Part shown: one piece after another, positions 1 through 7,192 of the stretch
Position numbering within the stretch: the stretch's first letter is position 1
Layout: every line of letters begins with the position of its first letter
DNA from: Brucella haematophila
Lineage (GTDB): Bacteria; Pseudomonadota; Alphaproteobacteria; Rhizobiales; Rhizobiaceae
Reading direction: 5' to 3'
Assembly: GCF_005938105.1 (NCBI RefSeq)
Contig: NZ_VCPE01000003.1
Coordinates: 372,001 to 436,000 of the forward strand
DNA length: 64,000 nt
The notes under the pieces: generated by a model
Seen by the model: the letters and a program-made list of their open reading frames with translations, nothing else
Databases searched by the model: none
Told to the model about the DNA's origin: nothing
Made by a program: the position numbers and the translations under genes

Positions 1-62
1 TGCGAAGAAGGCAGAGTTCCAGAGTGCTGCTTGTGATGACGCCCTACATTTGAAATCTGGTG

Positions 63-92
63 TGATCCAGATTAAATCTGTTTGCGTATAAT
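63..92 (+). promoter_or_regulatory. Candidate RpoE (ECF11-type) promoter of the sigma/anti-sigma operon
   Basis: TGATCC at 63-68 is followed after exactly 18 bases by TATAAT at 87-92. This matches the TGATC(C)-spacer-TA type of promoter described for RpoE of the RpoE-ChrR group (recalled from the Rhodobacter sphaeroides system). It lies about 110 bases before the chosen sigma-factor start at 202, so it would give autoregulation with a leader of about 100 bases. The match is seen directly; its use by this sigma factor is inferred. Confidence 0.6.
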
Positions 93-201
93 GCTGATGA
101 ACACAAAAGTTTCTTTCCTCTCGCAACAGTGGCACATGGAAGCTCAGCATAATTTACAGGTTCTGGCTTCGCTACATCTGAGCGTATGGGGTTTAATACG
201 G

Positions 202-777
202 ATGAATGGACAGACCGCACCTGAAGATCAGCCCTCAATGGAGGAATTGATGCTGGCGGTCAGTTCTCGACGCGACGTGGACGCTTTCGAGGTGATTTTC
301 AAGCATTTCGCACCCCGGGTGAAGGCCTATATGGCCAAACTGTCTGCTGATACGCAAACAGCGGAAGAATTAATGCAAGAGACCATGATTGCAGTTTGGA
401 ACAAGGCAGATCAGTTTGATGTTGCCAAAGGAGCCTTGTCGACCTGGATTTTCACCATCGCACGAAACCAGCGCATTGACGCAGTGCGGCGCGCCCGTCG
501 CCCGGAATTTGACCCAACCGATCCCTCCTTTGTGCCCGATGAGGAACAGCCCGCCGATTTAAGGATTGCCGAGCGGCAATCCGCCAGTCAGTTGCGCGCG
601 GCAATGGCTGACTTGCCGAAGGAGCAATCCACCTTGCTCGAACTCGCATATTTCGAGGAAAGCACGCATAGCGCCATCGCGAAGAAGCTGAACCTCCCGC
701 TTGGCACGGTTAAATCCCGCCTGCGGCTGGCATTCAACAAATTGCGCGCAGCGCTCGATAATTCGGGAGCGCACTGA
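202..777 (+). CDS. rpoE: ECF RNA polymerase sigma factor, RpoE/ECF11 type
   Basis: Directs RNA polymerase to stress promoters, most likely in the singlet-oxygen or photo-oxidative response. Sigma70 region 2 (VFK..YMAKL..AEELMQETMIAVW..A) lies in about residues 25-95 and region 4 (LPKEQSTLLELAYFE..SAIAKKLNLPLGTVKSRLR) at 130-185 of a 191-residue protein, the usual length of the family. The reading frame is open back to 82, but ATG 202 (MNGQTAPEDQ) gives the family length; the upstream 40 residues look non-homologous. The stop TGA shares its A with the ATG of the next gene, so the pair is translationally coupled. The next gene is a ChrR anti-sigma, which supports the ECF11 assignment. Confidence 0.93.
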   Translation: MNGQTAPEDQPSMEELMLAVSSRRDVDAFEVIFKHFAPRVKAYMAKLSADTQTAEELMQETMIAVWNKADQFDVAKGALSTWIFTIARNQRIDAVRRARRPEFDPTDPSFVPDEEQPADLRIAERQSASQLRAAMADLPKEQSTLLELAYFEESTHSAIAKKLNLPLGTVKSRLRLAFNKLRAALDNSGAH

Positions 778-1436
778 TGGATATCAAGCATCATCTGAGC
801 GACGAACTCCTTTCAAGCTATGCTGCAGGCACGTTGGCCGAGGGTTGGAGCATAGCAGTCGCCACTCATCTTGCGCTTTGCCCGGCCTGCCGTTTAAGGC
901 TCAAGCAGTTTGAACAGATTGGCGGTCAGCTTCTTGACGCGGTTGAGCCGCAGAAACTCGAAGCATCCACATGGGATAATTTCAAGGACAGGTTGCAGAA
1001 AACACCGCAATCAATGGAACAATCGGCACCGCGGTGCGAGATAAAGCAGCCTGCCGTGATACCGGAACCGCTGCGTTCCTATGTCGGTGGCGATTTGCAG
1101 GACCTGAAATGGAAATCGCTTGGCCGGGGCGCCTATCAGGTGCCAATCGAGACCGGCGATAGCGAAACGCAGGTTCGCCTTTTGCGAATTCCAGCAGGGA
1201 AGCCAGTGCCAGAACATGGGCATGGCGGTCGTGAACTGACATTGGTGTTGAGCGGCAGTTTCAATGATGGAACCGGGCTCTTTGCGCGCGGCGACATTGA
1301 GGAAGCGAATGCTGATCTCGTGCATCAGCCGATTGCCTCACCGGATGGCGATTGCATCTGTCTTGCGGTGACTGACGCGCCGCTCAAGTTCCAGAGCTGG
1401 CTTATGCGGCTCGTGCAGCCATTGATTGGCATCTAA
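777..1436 (+). CDS. chrR: ChrR-type zinc anti-sigma factor with C-terminal cupin domain
   Basis: Holds the upstream sigma factor inactive until singlet oxygen or organic peroxide is sensed. The N-terminal zinc-binding domain has His6, His31, Cys35 and Cys38 (HLALCPAC), the same four positions used as ligands in Rhodobacter sphaeroides ChrR. A flexible segment (about 85-105) leads to a cupin domain (about 110-210) with the core PEHGHGGRELTLVLSGSF. The length of 219 residues is normal. The start overlaps the sigma stop codon by one base. The protein is expected to be cytoplasmic. Identification is strong; the inducing signal is inferred from the family and from neighbouring photolyase and lipid-modifying genes. 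Confidence 0.93.
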   Translation: MDIKHHLSDELLSSYAAGTLAEGWSIAVATHLALCPACRLRLKQFEQIGGQLLDAVEPQKLEASTWDNFKDRLQKTPQSMEQSAPRCEIKQPAVIPEPLRSYVGGDLQDLKWKSLGRGAYQVPIETGDSETQVRLLRIPAGKPVPEHGHGGRELTLVLSGSFNDGTGLFARGDIEEANADLVHQPIASPDGDCICLAVTDAPLKFQSWLMRLVQPLIGI

Positions 1437-1440
1437 AGAA

Positions 1441-1462
1441 AAGGCGGCATAATTGCCGCCTT
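1441..1462. terminator. Bidirectional intrinsic terminator between chrR and tspO
   Basis: AAGGCGGCA (1441-1449), loop TAAT and TGCCGCCTT (1454-1462) form a perfect 9-bp hairpin between two convergent genes whose stops are at 1436 and 1465. On the minus strand it is followed by TTTTCTTT, a good U-tract; on the plus strand by CTTC only. Confidence 0.8.
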
Positions 1463-1464
1463 CT

Positions 1465-1920
1465 TCATGAATTCAACACGACGATTGCCGCATTCAACGC
1501 TGTCGCCAGAGATAGCCATATGAGGTAAGGCACGAATAGTAGAGCCGAGATACGATCTGGTTGCCACGCGCGCATGATAAACAAAAGCACGCAAAGCCAG
1601 ACACCGATGATTATGACAAGCCCCAGCACAGTCATATGTGCGCCGAAGAAAATCGGCGTCCAGATGAAGTTCAAAATCATCTGGCCAAACCAGGGTCCGC
1701 GCCGCCTCCATCCGCTGTCACTTATCCACGTGCGCCAGCCTGCAATGGCAATGAAGATATAGAGTATCGTCCAGATGGGGCCAAAGGCTGCATTCGGCGG
1801 GGTAAACCAAGGCTTTTGAAGCGCTGCATACCATTCGCCCGGCGGGAAACCGATGCCGATTGCCATTCCTACAACAATGATGACGAAGACGAAGACGGCC
1901 AGAAGACCCCATTTTTGCAT
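1465..1920 (-). CDS. tspO: TspO/MBR family tryptophan-rich sensory protein
   Basis: Five-helix membrane protein of the TspO/peripheral benzodiazepine receptor family, which binds porphyrins and haem-like compounds and modulates stress responses. The 151-residue protein is rich in Trp and has family signatures PPGEWYAALQKPWFTPPNAAFGPIW, here split for length as GEWYAALQKPWFTPP and FGPIWTILY near residues 27-55, and NFIWTPIFF near 85. ATG 1920 is preceded by GGAG seven bases upstream; the longer reading frame runs into the previous gene. It is the last gene of the leftward stress operon, 14 bases after the DUF2177 stop. Placement in an RpoE-ChrR island suggests control by singlet oxygen (inference). 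Confidence 0.93.
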   Translation of the reverse strand: MQKWGLLAVFVFVIIVVGMAIGIGFPPGEWYAALQKPWFTPPNAAFGPIWTILYIFIAIAGWRTWISDSGWRRRGPWFGQMILNFIWTPIFFGAHMTVLGLVIIIGVWLCVLLFIMRAWQPDRISALLFVPYLIWLSLATALNAAIVVLNS

Positions 1921-1934
1921 ATGCTTACTCCAGT

Positions 1935-2339
1935 CTATCCGCTGATCCGCGACGTAACCCAATAGCCAATATAGGCTGACGCGGCAGACAGGACAGTGCC
2001 CCAGACCACGTCTGCGATTGTCAGGGTCCATGACCAGTTTTTCAAAGTGGCCTGATTGGTCAGATCATAAGTCGCATAAGCGACGAATCCGAGAAGCGCC
2101 CCGTGCACGAGCGTGACTGTGCCACTATCGGCCAGAAGTCCGGGCCTTACCGCAAAGAAAACCAGCCCGAACACGAAGACTACATAGAAAACGATAGCTG
2201 GCGCGAGGCGAAAACCCGGCGCAAGCATGTCGCCCATGACAGGGCGGTAAAACACGTTCGCCATGTTGGATAGCCACACGGAGTCGATTGCCAGAAATGC
2301 AACCGCTGTCACCACATAGGCTATAAGATAATCTTTCAT
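1935..2339 (-). CDS. DUF2177 family integral membrane protein
   Basis: A 134-residue hydrophobic protein with about four transmembrane helices (residues 5-22, 45-65, 75-95 and 108-128). Conserved features of the DUF2177 family include the N-terminal YLIAYVVTAVAFLAIDSVWL and the central YATYDLTNQATLKNW segment. No biochemical function is established for the family. The gene lies 15 bases downstream of the DUF2147 gene and 14 bases upstream of tspO, so it is part of the same leftward operon. DUF2177 genes recur beside cfa/DUF1365 genes in related bacteria (recalled), which suggests a membrane-lipid stress role, but that is inference. Confidence 0.85.
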   Translation of the reverse strand: MKDYLIAYVVTAVAFLAIDSVWLSNMANVFYRPVMGDMLAPGFRLAPAIVFYVVFVFGLVFFAVRPGLLADSGTVTLVHGALLGFVAYATYDLTNQATLKNWSWTLTIADVVWGTVLSAASAYIGYWVTSRISG

Positions 2340-2354
2340 CGATAGCTCGCTCTC

Positions 2355-2723
2355 TTACTTGATGCGGGTCCAACCCACATTGCGACACAGGATGCCAGCC
2401 AGAACGCAGCCATTGGTCGTCATAGTGTCGCCGTCGACTTTCACGCTGATCTTGTAGGTCAGGTTGCGTTGCGGATCGAAAGCCGTACCTGAATATCGCC
2501 CGTCCGCAGTTTCGTTGATGCTCATCACCAGCCGGTCGCCGGTTTTCTCTTTCGGTGTTCCGGGCTTGATCCAGGTGTTGGTGGCGCAAATGTCCTTGCC
2601 GCATCTGGCAACTCTCACCCGCGCATTGCCATCTCCGCGCGCCCAGTTACCGTTGATCTCAGCCGCCTGCGCCGAGAAGGGAAACAACACTGTCATCATG
2701 CCGACCGTCAGTATCCATTTCAT
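2355..2723 (-). CDS. DUF2147 family secreted or periplasmic protein
   Basis: A 122-residue precursor with a Sec signal peptide (MKWILTVGMMTVLFPFSAQA, cleavage after about residue 20) followed by a small beta-rich domain of the DUF2147 type: INGNWARGDGNARVRV, the short ICATNTWIKPG segment and FDPQRNLTYK. Four cysteines in the mature part (CGKDIC near 40 and CVLAGILC near 107-114) could form disulphides in the periplasm. The family is of unknown function and has been proposed to act as a lipocalin-like envelope protein. It sits 30 bases after the cfa stop codon within the leftward operon. Function is unassigned. Confidence 0.85.
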   Translation of the reverse strand: MKWILTVGMMTVLFPFSAQAAEINGNWARGDGNARVRVARCGKDICATNTWIKPGTPKEKTGDRLVMSINETADGRYSGTAFDPQRNLTYKISVKVDGDTMTTNGCVLAGILCRNVGWTRIK

Positions 2724-2753
2724 CGACGCTTCCTCCGTTAGTGAGTGTGGAGC

Positions 2754-3986
2754 CTAAGCATGTTCAATCGTATAGAGCCCAACATTGATGGCACCTTCCT
2801 CAAACCCACCTTCGCAATAGCAAAGGTAGTATTCCCAAAGCCGACGGAATTTATCGTCAAAGCCAAGCTTCTCGATTTCGGGCCAATTGGCGATAAAGCG
2901 CTGACGCCATTCGGCAAGCGTAAGAGCATAGGAATGGCCGAAATGCTCGGTCTCCTTTAAAACCAGACCGGCCTTCGCAAGGTCGCGCTCAAGCACTTGA
3001 TCTGACGGCAAAAAGCCGCCCGGAAAGATGAATTTCTGGATGAAATCGGCCTTGCGGCGATAATTTTCGTAGCGCGTTTCTTCTATTGAAATGACCTGCA
3101 GGACCGCTCTGCCGCCGGGCTTGAGACAGCGTTTCAGGGTTGCGAAATAATCCGGCCAATAGGCTTCGCCGACAGCCTCAAACATTTCAATTGATACAAT
3201 GCGGTCGAACTGGCCCTGAACATCGCGGTAATCCTGCAAGCGAAGGTCAACGGCATCGCTCAGTCCCACGTTTTCAACGACGGCTTTTGCCCAGGTGAGC
3301 TGCGATGGTGACAGGGTTATTCCTGTCACATGGGCATTGCGACAGTTTGCGAGATAGCCAGCCAGGGCTCCCCAACCGCAACCGATTTCAAGAATTCTTT
3401 CGCCGCCCTCAAGCGCGAGTTTTTCAGCAATACACTGCAACTTCTGCTCCTGCGCACTTTCGAGGTTATGGGTCGTCTCATTCCAGATAGCAGATGAATA
3501 ATGCATCGAAGGGTCGAGCCACCGGGCATAGAAATCATTGCCGAGATCGTAGTGGGCTTCGATATTGCGCCGGCTGCCGCGGCGCGTGTTTGCATTGAGC
3601 AGGTGGCTGATACGGTTTAGCGCCCGCATCCAGCCAGATCCGCGTAATGTGGATGTCAGCGTATCGCGATTGCGCGCCGCAAAGCGGATGACCGATGTGA
3701 GATGGGGCGATGTCCATTCGCCTTCGATATAGGCCTGCGCAAAGCCTATATCTCCGCCTGTCAGCAGGCGACGCAGGCTGTTCCATTTAACGATTGCAAT
3801 TTTGGCTTCCGGTCCAGGCAATGGACCATTAACGGCAATGACCTCACCGCCGGGCAGCGAAAGCACCAATCGCCCATGCTTAACCTGCTTCAGCAGTCGT
3901 TTCAACACGATAGCCGAAGGGCTGAAAGCTGGTCGTTCAGTTCGGCTTGATGCCGATAGTTGATGATATTCGTCGAGCTGGCTCAT
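2754..3986 (-). CDS. cfa: Cyclopropane-fatty-acid-synthase-like SAM methyltransferase
   Basis: Transfers a methyl or methylene group from S-adenosylmethionine to the double bond of unsaturated phospholipid acyl chains at the membrane. The 410-residue protein has the N-terminal lipid-binding region (to about 125) and then the Rossmann methyltransferase core with ERILEIGCGWGALAGYLA near 195-212 and VSIEMFEAVG near 263. The start ATG overlaps the DUF1365 stop codon by four bases (ATGA). In Rhodobacter sphaeroides a cluster of this type depends on RpoE and has been linked to modified and furan-containing fatty acids (recalled), so this enzyme may be a specialised paralogue rather than the housekeeping CFA synthase. 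Confidence 0.92.
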   Translation of the reverse strand: MSQLDEYHQLSASSRTERPAFSPSAIVLKRLLKQVKHGRLVLSLPGGEVIAVNGPLPGPEAKIAIVKWNSLRRLLTGGDIGFAQAYIEGEWTSPHLTSVIRFAARNRDTLTSTLRGSGWMRALNRISHLLNANTRRGSRRNIEAHYDLGNDFYARWLDPSMHYSSAIWNETTHNLESAQEQKLQCIAEKLALEGGERILEIGCGWGALAGYLANCRNAHVTGITLSPSQLTWAKAVVENVGLSDAVDLRLQDYRDVQGQFDRIVSIEMFEAVGEAYWPDYFATLKRCLKPGGRAVLQVISIEETRYENYRRKADFIQKFIFPGGFLPSDQVLERDLAKAGLVLKETEHFGHSYALTLAEWRQRFIANWPEIEKLGFDDKFRRLWEYYLCYCEGGFEEGAINVGLYTIEHA

Positions 3987-4792
3987 GCGGCCTTGTTCCT
4001 CTGCTGGACGGTCTCGTTACGAACAGATGTGATGGAAATCTCGGGCGCTGTGGGTCGTTTGCGTAAACCGATGCCTTTCAACCATATTTTCAGCGCCTCC
4101 CAGTGAATGCCGCCAATCACTTTCAAGGTGAGAAACGGAATCGAAAAAAAGGCGCGCAGCAAGGCGGCGTCGCTCAGCTCAACCCGCCGCGCCAGATGGC
4201 GGGCCGTCAAAAGCAGGCCTTCATCATCAAAACTGTTGATGCGGATGGAAAGCCGGTCTGTGGGTGGCGTGACTTCAAACTCGTATCGCAGCTTCATATC
4301 CATGAAGGGCGAGACGTAAAAAGCCTTGTCGCAGCTTTGTACGATGCGTCCGTTATCGCAGTTCCGGACCGGGATCATATAACCGTGGCGCTGGCGGAAA
4401 GTGTTATCAACTTCCCAGAGGATCGCCACGAGTTCGCCACCGCAATTATAGCAGAAGAAAACACTGAGCGGGTTGAAAGCCCAGCCCGCAATACGCGGCA
4501 TTGTGAGCAGGCGGATTGCACCGCCATCAGGTACTATTCCGGCTGCCTCCATGGCGCATTCCACCTGCTCGCGCAGTGGCAGAGCCGATCCATCGCCTCT
4601 ATCTTTCCTGTAGAAAGAAAACAGGTTCAAACGGTCGAGAGAAAACAGTTTCAACTTGCGATCGAGGGCTTCCAGTTCATCAAGGTCGAGCAGGAGCGAG
4701 TAGATTTTATAGGCCAGCTTGTGAACCTTCGGTCGTAAACGCGCATGGGTCACATGACCGGGAAACAGTGCCGACTGGAAGCTCTTGGTCAT
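3983..4792 (-). CDS. DUF1365 domain protein of the cfa stress operon
   Basis: A 269-residue DUF1365 protein of unknown biochemical activity that almost always travels with a flavin amine oxidase and a CFA-synthase-like gene. Family features seen are FPGHVTHARLRPKVHKLAY at the N terminus, PRIAGWAFNPLSVFFCYN in the middle and KAFYVSPFMDM towards the C-terminal half. Start ATG 4792 overlaps the amine-oxidase stop by four bases and the gene's own stop overlaps the cfa start by four bases, so the three genes are translationally coupled. A longer reading frame upstream lies within the amine oxidase and is rejected. A role in membrane fatty-acid modification is inferred from context. Confidence 0.9.
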   Translation of the reverse strand: MTKSFQSALFPGHVTHARLRPKVHKLAYKIYSLLLDLDELEALDRKLKLFSLDRLNLFSFYRKDRGDGSALPLREQVECAMEAAGIVPDGGAIRLLTMPRIAGWAFNPLSVFFCYNCGGELVAILWEVDNTFRQRHGYMIPVRNCDNGRIVQSCDKAFYVSPFMDMKLRYEFEVTPPTDRLSIRINSFDDEGLLLTARHLARRVELSDAALLRAFFSIPFLTLKVIGGIHWEALKIWLKGIGLRKRPTAPEISITSVRNETVQQRNKAA

Positions 4793-6144
4793 GCCAGCGC
4801 CCTTTCCCGGATAGGCAAACTCTGGCGAACGATGCGCCCACTTTCCTGCTCGACTTGCCATGGACGGCGCAGGCCGCCCAGATCTTCTGCCACGGCAAGA
4901 CCGGCCTGAAGACCGTCCTCATGAAAGCCGGAGCCGAAATGCGCGCCGCAAAACCATGTTCGGCGCTGCCCCTGCAAGGACCAGATTTCTTTCTGCGCAC
5001 GATCCGTTGCCATGTCGAAAATCGGATGTTCATAAATCTCGCGACGGATCACCAGTTCCTCGCGCGGTGCACGACAAGGATTGAGCGTAACAAAAGTCTC
5101 AGGCGCGTTGCCCAACGGTTGCAGGCGGTTCATCCAGTAAGTAATTGATGGCTGCGCCGGGCCAGTGGCCGCATTGGTAAGGTAATTCCAGCTCGACCAC
5201 GCCGTGCGGCGTTTGGGCATCAGCGACGCATCGCTGTGCAACACCGCTTCATTTCGTGAATATTGAAACGCGCCGAGAATGCGGCTTTCATCCGCGCTCG
5301 GATCGGCCAACATCCACAAAGCCTGATCGGCATGCGTGGCAATCACTACATCGTCGAACACATGGGAAATGCCGTTTCCGTCGATCAACTCGACAGAATG
5401 TTCGGAACGTCGCACGGATTTGATCGGCGTTGAGAGCCTGATCCGGTCTGCATAGGGCTTGGTGATCCGCCTTAGATATTCTCGGCTGCCGCCGGTTACC
5501 GTGCGCCAGATTGGCCTGTCACGAAGAGCAAGAAGACCGTGATTGCAGCAGAAGCGGACGAAGCTTGCAGCCGGATATTGCCCCACTTCCATGGCAGGGG
5601 TGGACCAGATCGCTGCTGCCATCGGATAAAGATGATCTTCACGGAAAGCCCGGCCATAACCATTGCGCGCAAGATAATCATCAAGCGAAATACCGCCCAT
5701 GATGCTCAGGTCTTTGGGTGCATTGCGATAAAATCGTAAGAGATCGCGGATCATCGACCAGAAGCGTGGACTGACCAGATTGGAGCGCTGGGCAAAGAGG
5801 CCGAGGCCGGTGCCGCCCGAGTATTCATAGGCGCCATTTCCGACTGAAACCGCAAACGACATGTTCGACGCGGCGGTTGGAACGTCAAGCGCGCGAAACA
5901 GGGCAGTCAGATTGGGATAGGTCACTTCATTATAGACAATGAACCCGGTATCGACTGCTACGGGACCGTGACTGCTCTCAAATTCGACAGTGTTGCTATG
6001 GCCGCCGATGCGGTCCGATGCTTCAAATAAAGTCACATCGTGGCGTTGCGAAAGCAGCCATGCAGCAGACAATCCGGAAATCCCGCTACCGATAATCGCG
6101 ACGCTGAGACGTTTAGGGCTGCCCGGACTGTTCGTGATATCCAT
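4789..6144 (-). CDS. FAD-dependent amine-oxidase-like oxidoreductase (fatty-acid modification type)
   Basis: Flavoprotein of the amine oxidase/phytoene desaturase fold, 451 residues. The FAD-binding motif VAIIGSGISGLSAAWLLS is at residues 15-32, followed by FEASDRIGGHSNTVE. In this operon type the enzyme is thought to desaturate or oxidise acyl chains rather than amines; the orthologous RpoE-dependent cluster in Rhodobacter sphaeroides was connected to furan fatty acids (recalled, not checked here). ATG 6144 is chosen because AGAGAGGGAC lies just upstream; an in-frame GTG at 6159 lacks such a site. It is the first gene of the leftward operon, divergent from the DUF1295 gene. Confidence 0.88.
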   Translation of the reverse strand: MDITNSPGSPKRLSVAIIGSGISGLSAAWLLSQRHDVTLFEASDRIGGHSNTVEFESSHGPVAVDTGFIVYNEVTYPNLTALFRALDVPTAASNMSFAVSVGNGAYEYSGGTGLGLFAQRSNLVSPRFWSMIRDLLRFYRNAPKDLSIMGGISLDDYLARNGYGRAFREDHLYPMAAAIWSTPAMEVGQYPAASFVRFCCNHGLLALRDRPIWRTVTGGSREYLRRITKPYADRIRLSTPIKSVRRSEHSVELIDGNGISHVFDDVVIATHADQALWMLADPSADESRILGAFQYSRNEAVLHSDASLMPKRRTAWSSWNYLTNAATGPAQPSITYWMNRLQPLGNAPETFVTLNPCRAPREELVIRREIYEHPIFDMATDRAQKEIWSLQGQRRTWFCGAHFGSGFHEDGLQAGLAVAEDLGGLRRPWQVEQESGRIVRQSLPIRERALA

Positions 6145-6212
6145 AGTCCCTCTCTTCACCGCGCGTTGAGCTGCGTGTGTGCTGCATTTTCATCGTTTTA
6201 CGTTTTGAGAAG

Positions 6213-6247
6213 AAGTTTGGTTCAATCGGCGACCAAACTTTTTTATT
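6213..6247 (+). terminator. Hairpin with U-tract inside a divergent promoter region
   Basis: AAGTTTGGT (6213-6221), a 10-base loop and ACCAAACTT (6232-6240) form a perfect 9-bp stem followed by TTTTATTTTTTT on the plus strand. This is the form of a rightward intrinsic terminator, yet it lies between two genes transcribed away from each other. It may be an attenuator, a block against read-through, or a palindromic operator. Confidence 0.55.
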
Positions 6248-6327
6248 TTTTTGAGCCGCTTAAGAAACCAACCGGTCAAACAGAACGTATTGCATAAGGA
6301 AAAGCGAACTCTCCACTAAAGGTCCCC

Positions 6328-7131
6328 ATGCAACCCGGTCTGCTTTTAATTGTTGCCATTAGCCTGTCTGCCATCATGGCATTTGCCTGGGCGCTTGAAC
6401 GAAAGACCGGCAAAAGCGGCTGGATCGATGCCATCTGGTCGTTTTCGGTGGGGGTGGGCTCAGTCATAGCCGTTATGCTTGCAGATGCGACATGGCAACG
6501 ACGTTCAGCTATACTGATCCTCATCCTGGCATGGTCGCTTCGCCTTGGCTTTCACATTGCCAAGCGCAGTATGCGCTATGGCGAAGACCCGCGTTATGCA
6601 AAGCTGCTAAAAGAATGGGGCGAAAACGCTTCCGTTCGCTTGTTCTGGTTTTTGCAGATACAGGCTCTCGCAGCCGTCATTCTGGTTCTGGCGGTCTATC
6701 TCGCTACGGTTGGTCGCCCTGGCTTTCCATATTTCTTGGATATGGTCGGGATTGCAATCGTCGCCATCGCGTTGACGGGTGAAGCGCTGTCTGACGCGCA
6801 GCTTGCGCAGTTTCGCAAGACTCCAGAAGCCAGAACAGAAATTTGTGAAGCCGGCCTTTGGGCCTATTCCAGACATCCAAACTATTTCTTTGAATGGCTG
6901 TTCTGGTGCGCGTGGCCATTGATGGCAATTACCGCATCGTCATGGAGCTGGTTGTCGCTGCTCGCTCCGATCCAGATGTATTGGCTGCTGGTGCATGTCT
7001 CTGGCATCCCGCCGCTTGAGGAGCATATGCTGAAATCGCGCGGTGAAAAATTCCGTGCCCTGCAACATCGCGTCAATGCATTCTTTCTCGGGCCACGGAA
7101 AAGCAACGGAAGATCAAGGGGCTCGACATGA
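6328..7131 (+). CDS. DUF1295 family membrane protein (steroid 5-alpha-reductase-like fold)
   Basis: A 267-residue polytopic membrane protein with about six or seven helices. The C-terminal part carries the family signature GLWAYSRHPNYFFEWLFW (about residues 174-192), related to the cofactor-binding end of steroid 5-alpha-reductases and isoprenylcysteine methyltransferases. The substrate is unknown. The gene precedes the photolyase gene by about 60 bases in the same direction and faces the fatty-acid operon, so it belongs to the stress island and probably acts on a membrane lipid (inference). No strong Shine-Dalgarno is visible before ATG 6328 (GGTCCCC). Confidence 0.87.
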   Translation: MQPGLLLIVAISLSAIMAFAWALERKTGKSGWIDAIWSFSVGVGSVIAVMLADATWQRRSAILILILAWSLRLGFHIAKRSMRYGEDPRYAKLLKEWGENASVRLFWFLQIQALAAVILVLAVYLATVGRPGFPYFLDMVGIAIVAIALTGEALSDAQLAQFRKTPEARTEICEAGLWAYSRHPNYFFEWLFWCAWPLMAITASSWSWLSLLAPIQMYWLLVHVSGIPPLEEHMLKSRGEKFRALQHRVNAFFLGPRKSNGRSRGST

Positions 7132-7192
7132 ATATGGTGGCATCCGTACGTCCGAAAACACGTTCAGCAACACATAAACCGAGGATCATTGA

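Noticed and set aside
82-201. N-terminal extension of the sigma-factor frame
   Set aside because: The extra 40 residues do not look like sigma-factor sequence, and the extension would place the start inside the promoter found at 63-92.
7131-7192. TGATCC on the minus strand just before the photolyase start
   Set aside because: It points away from photolyase, into the DUF1295 gene, so it cannot drive the photolyase gene.
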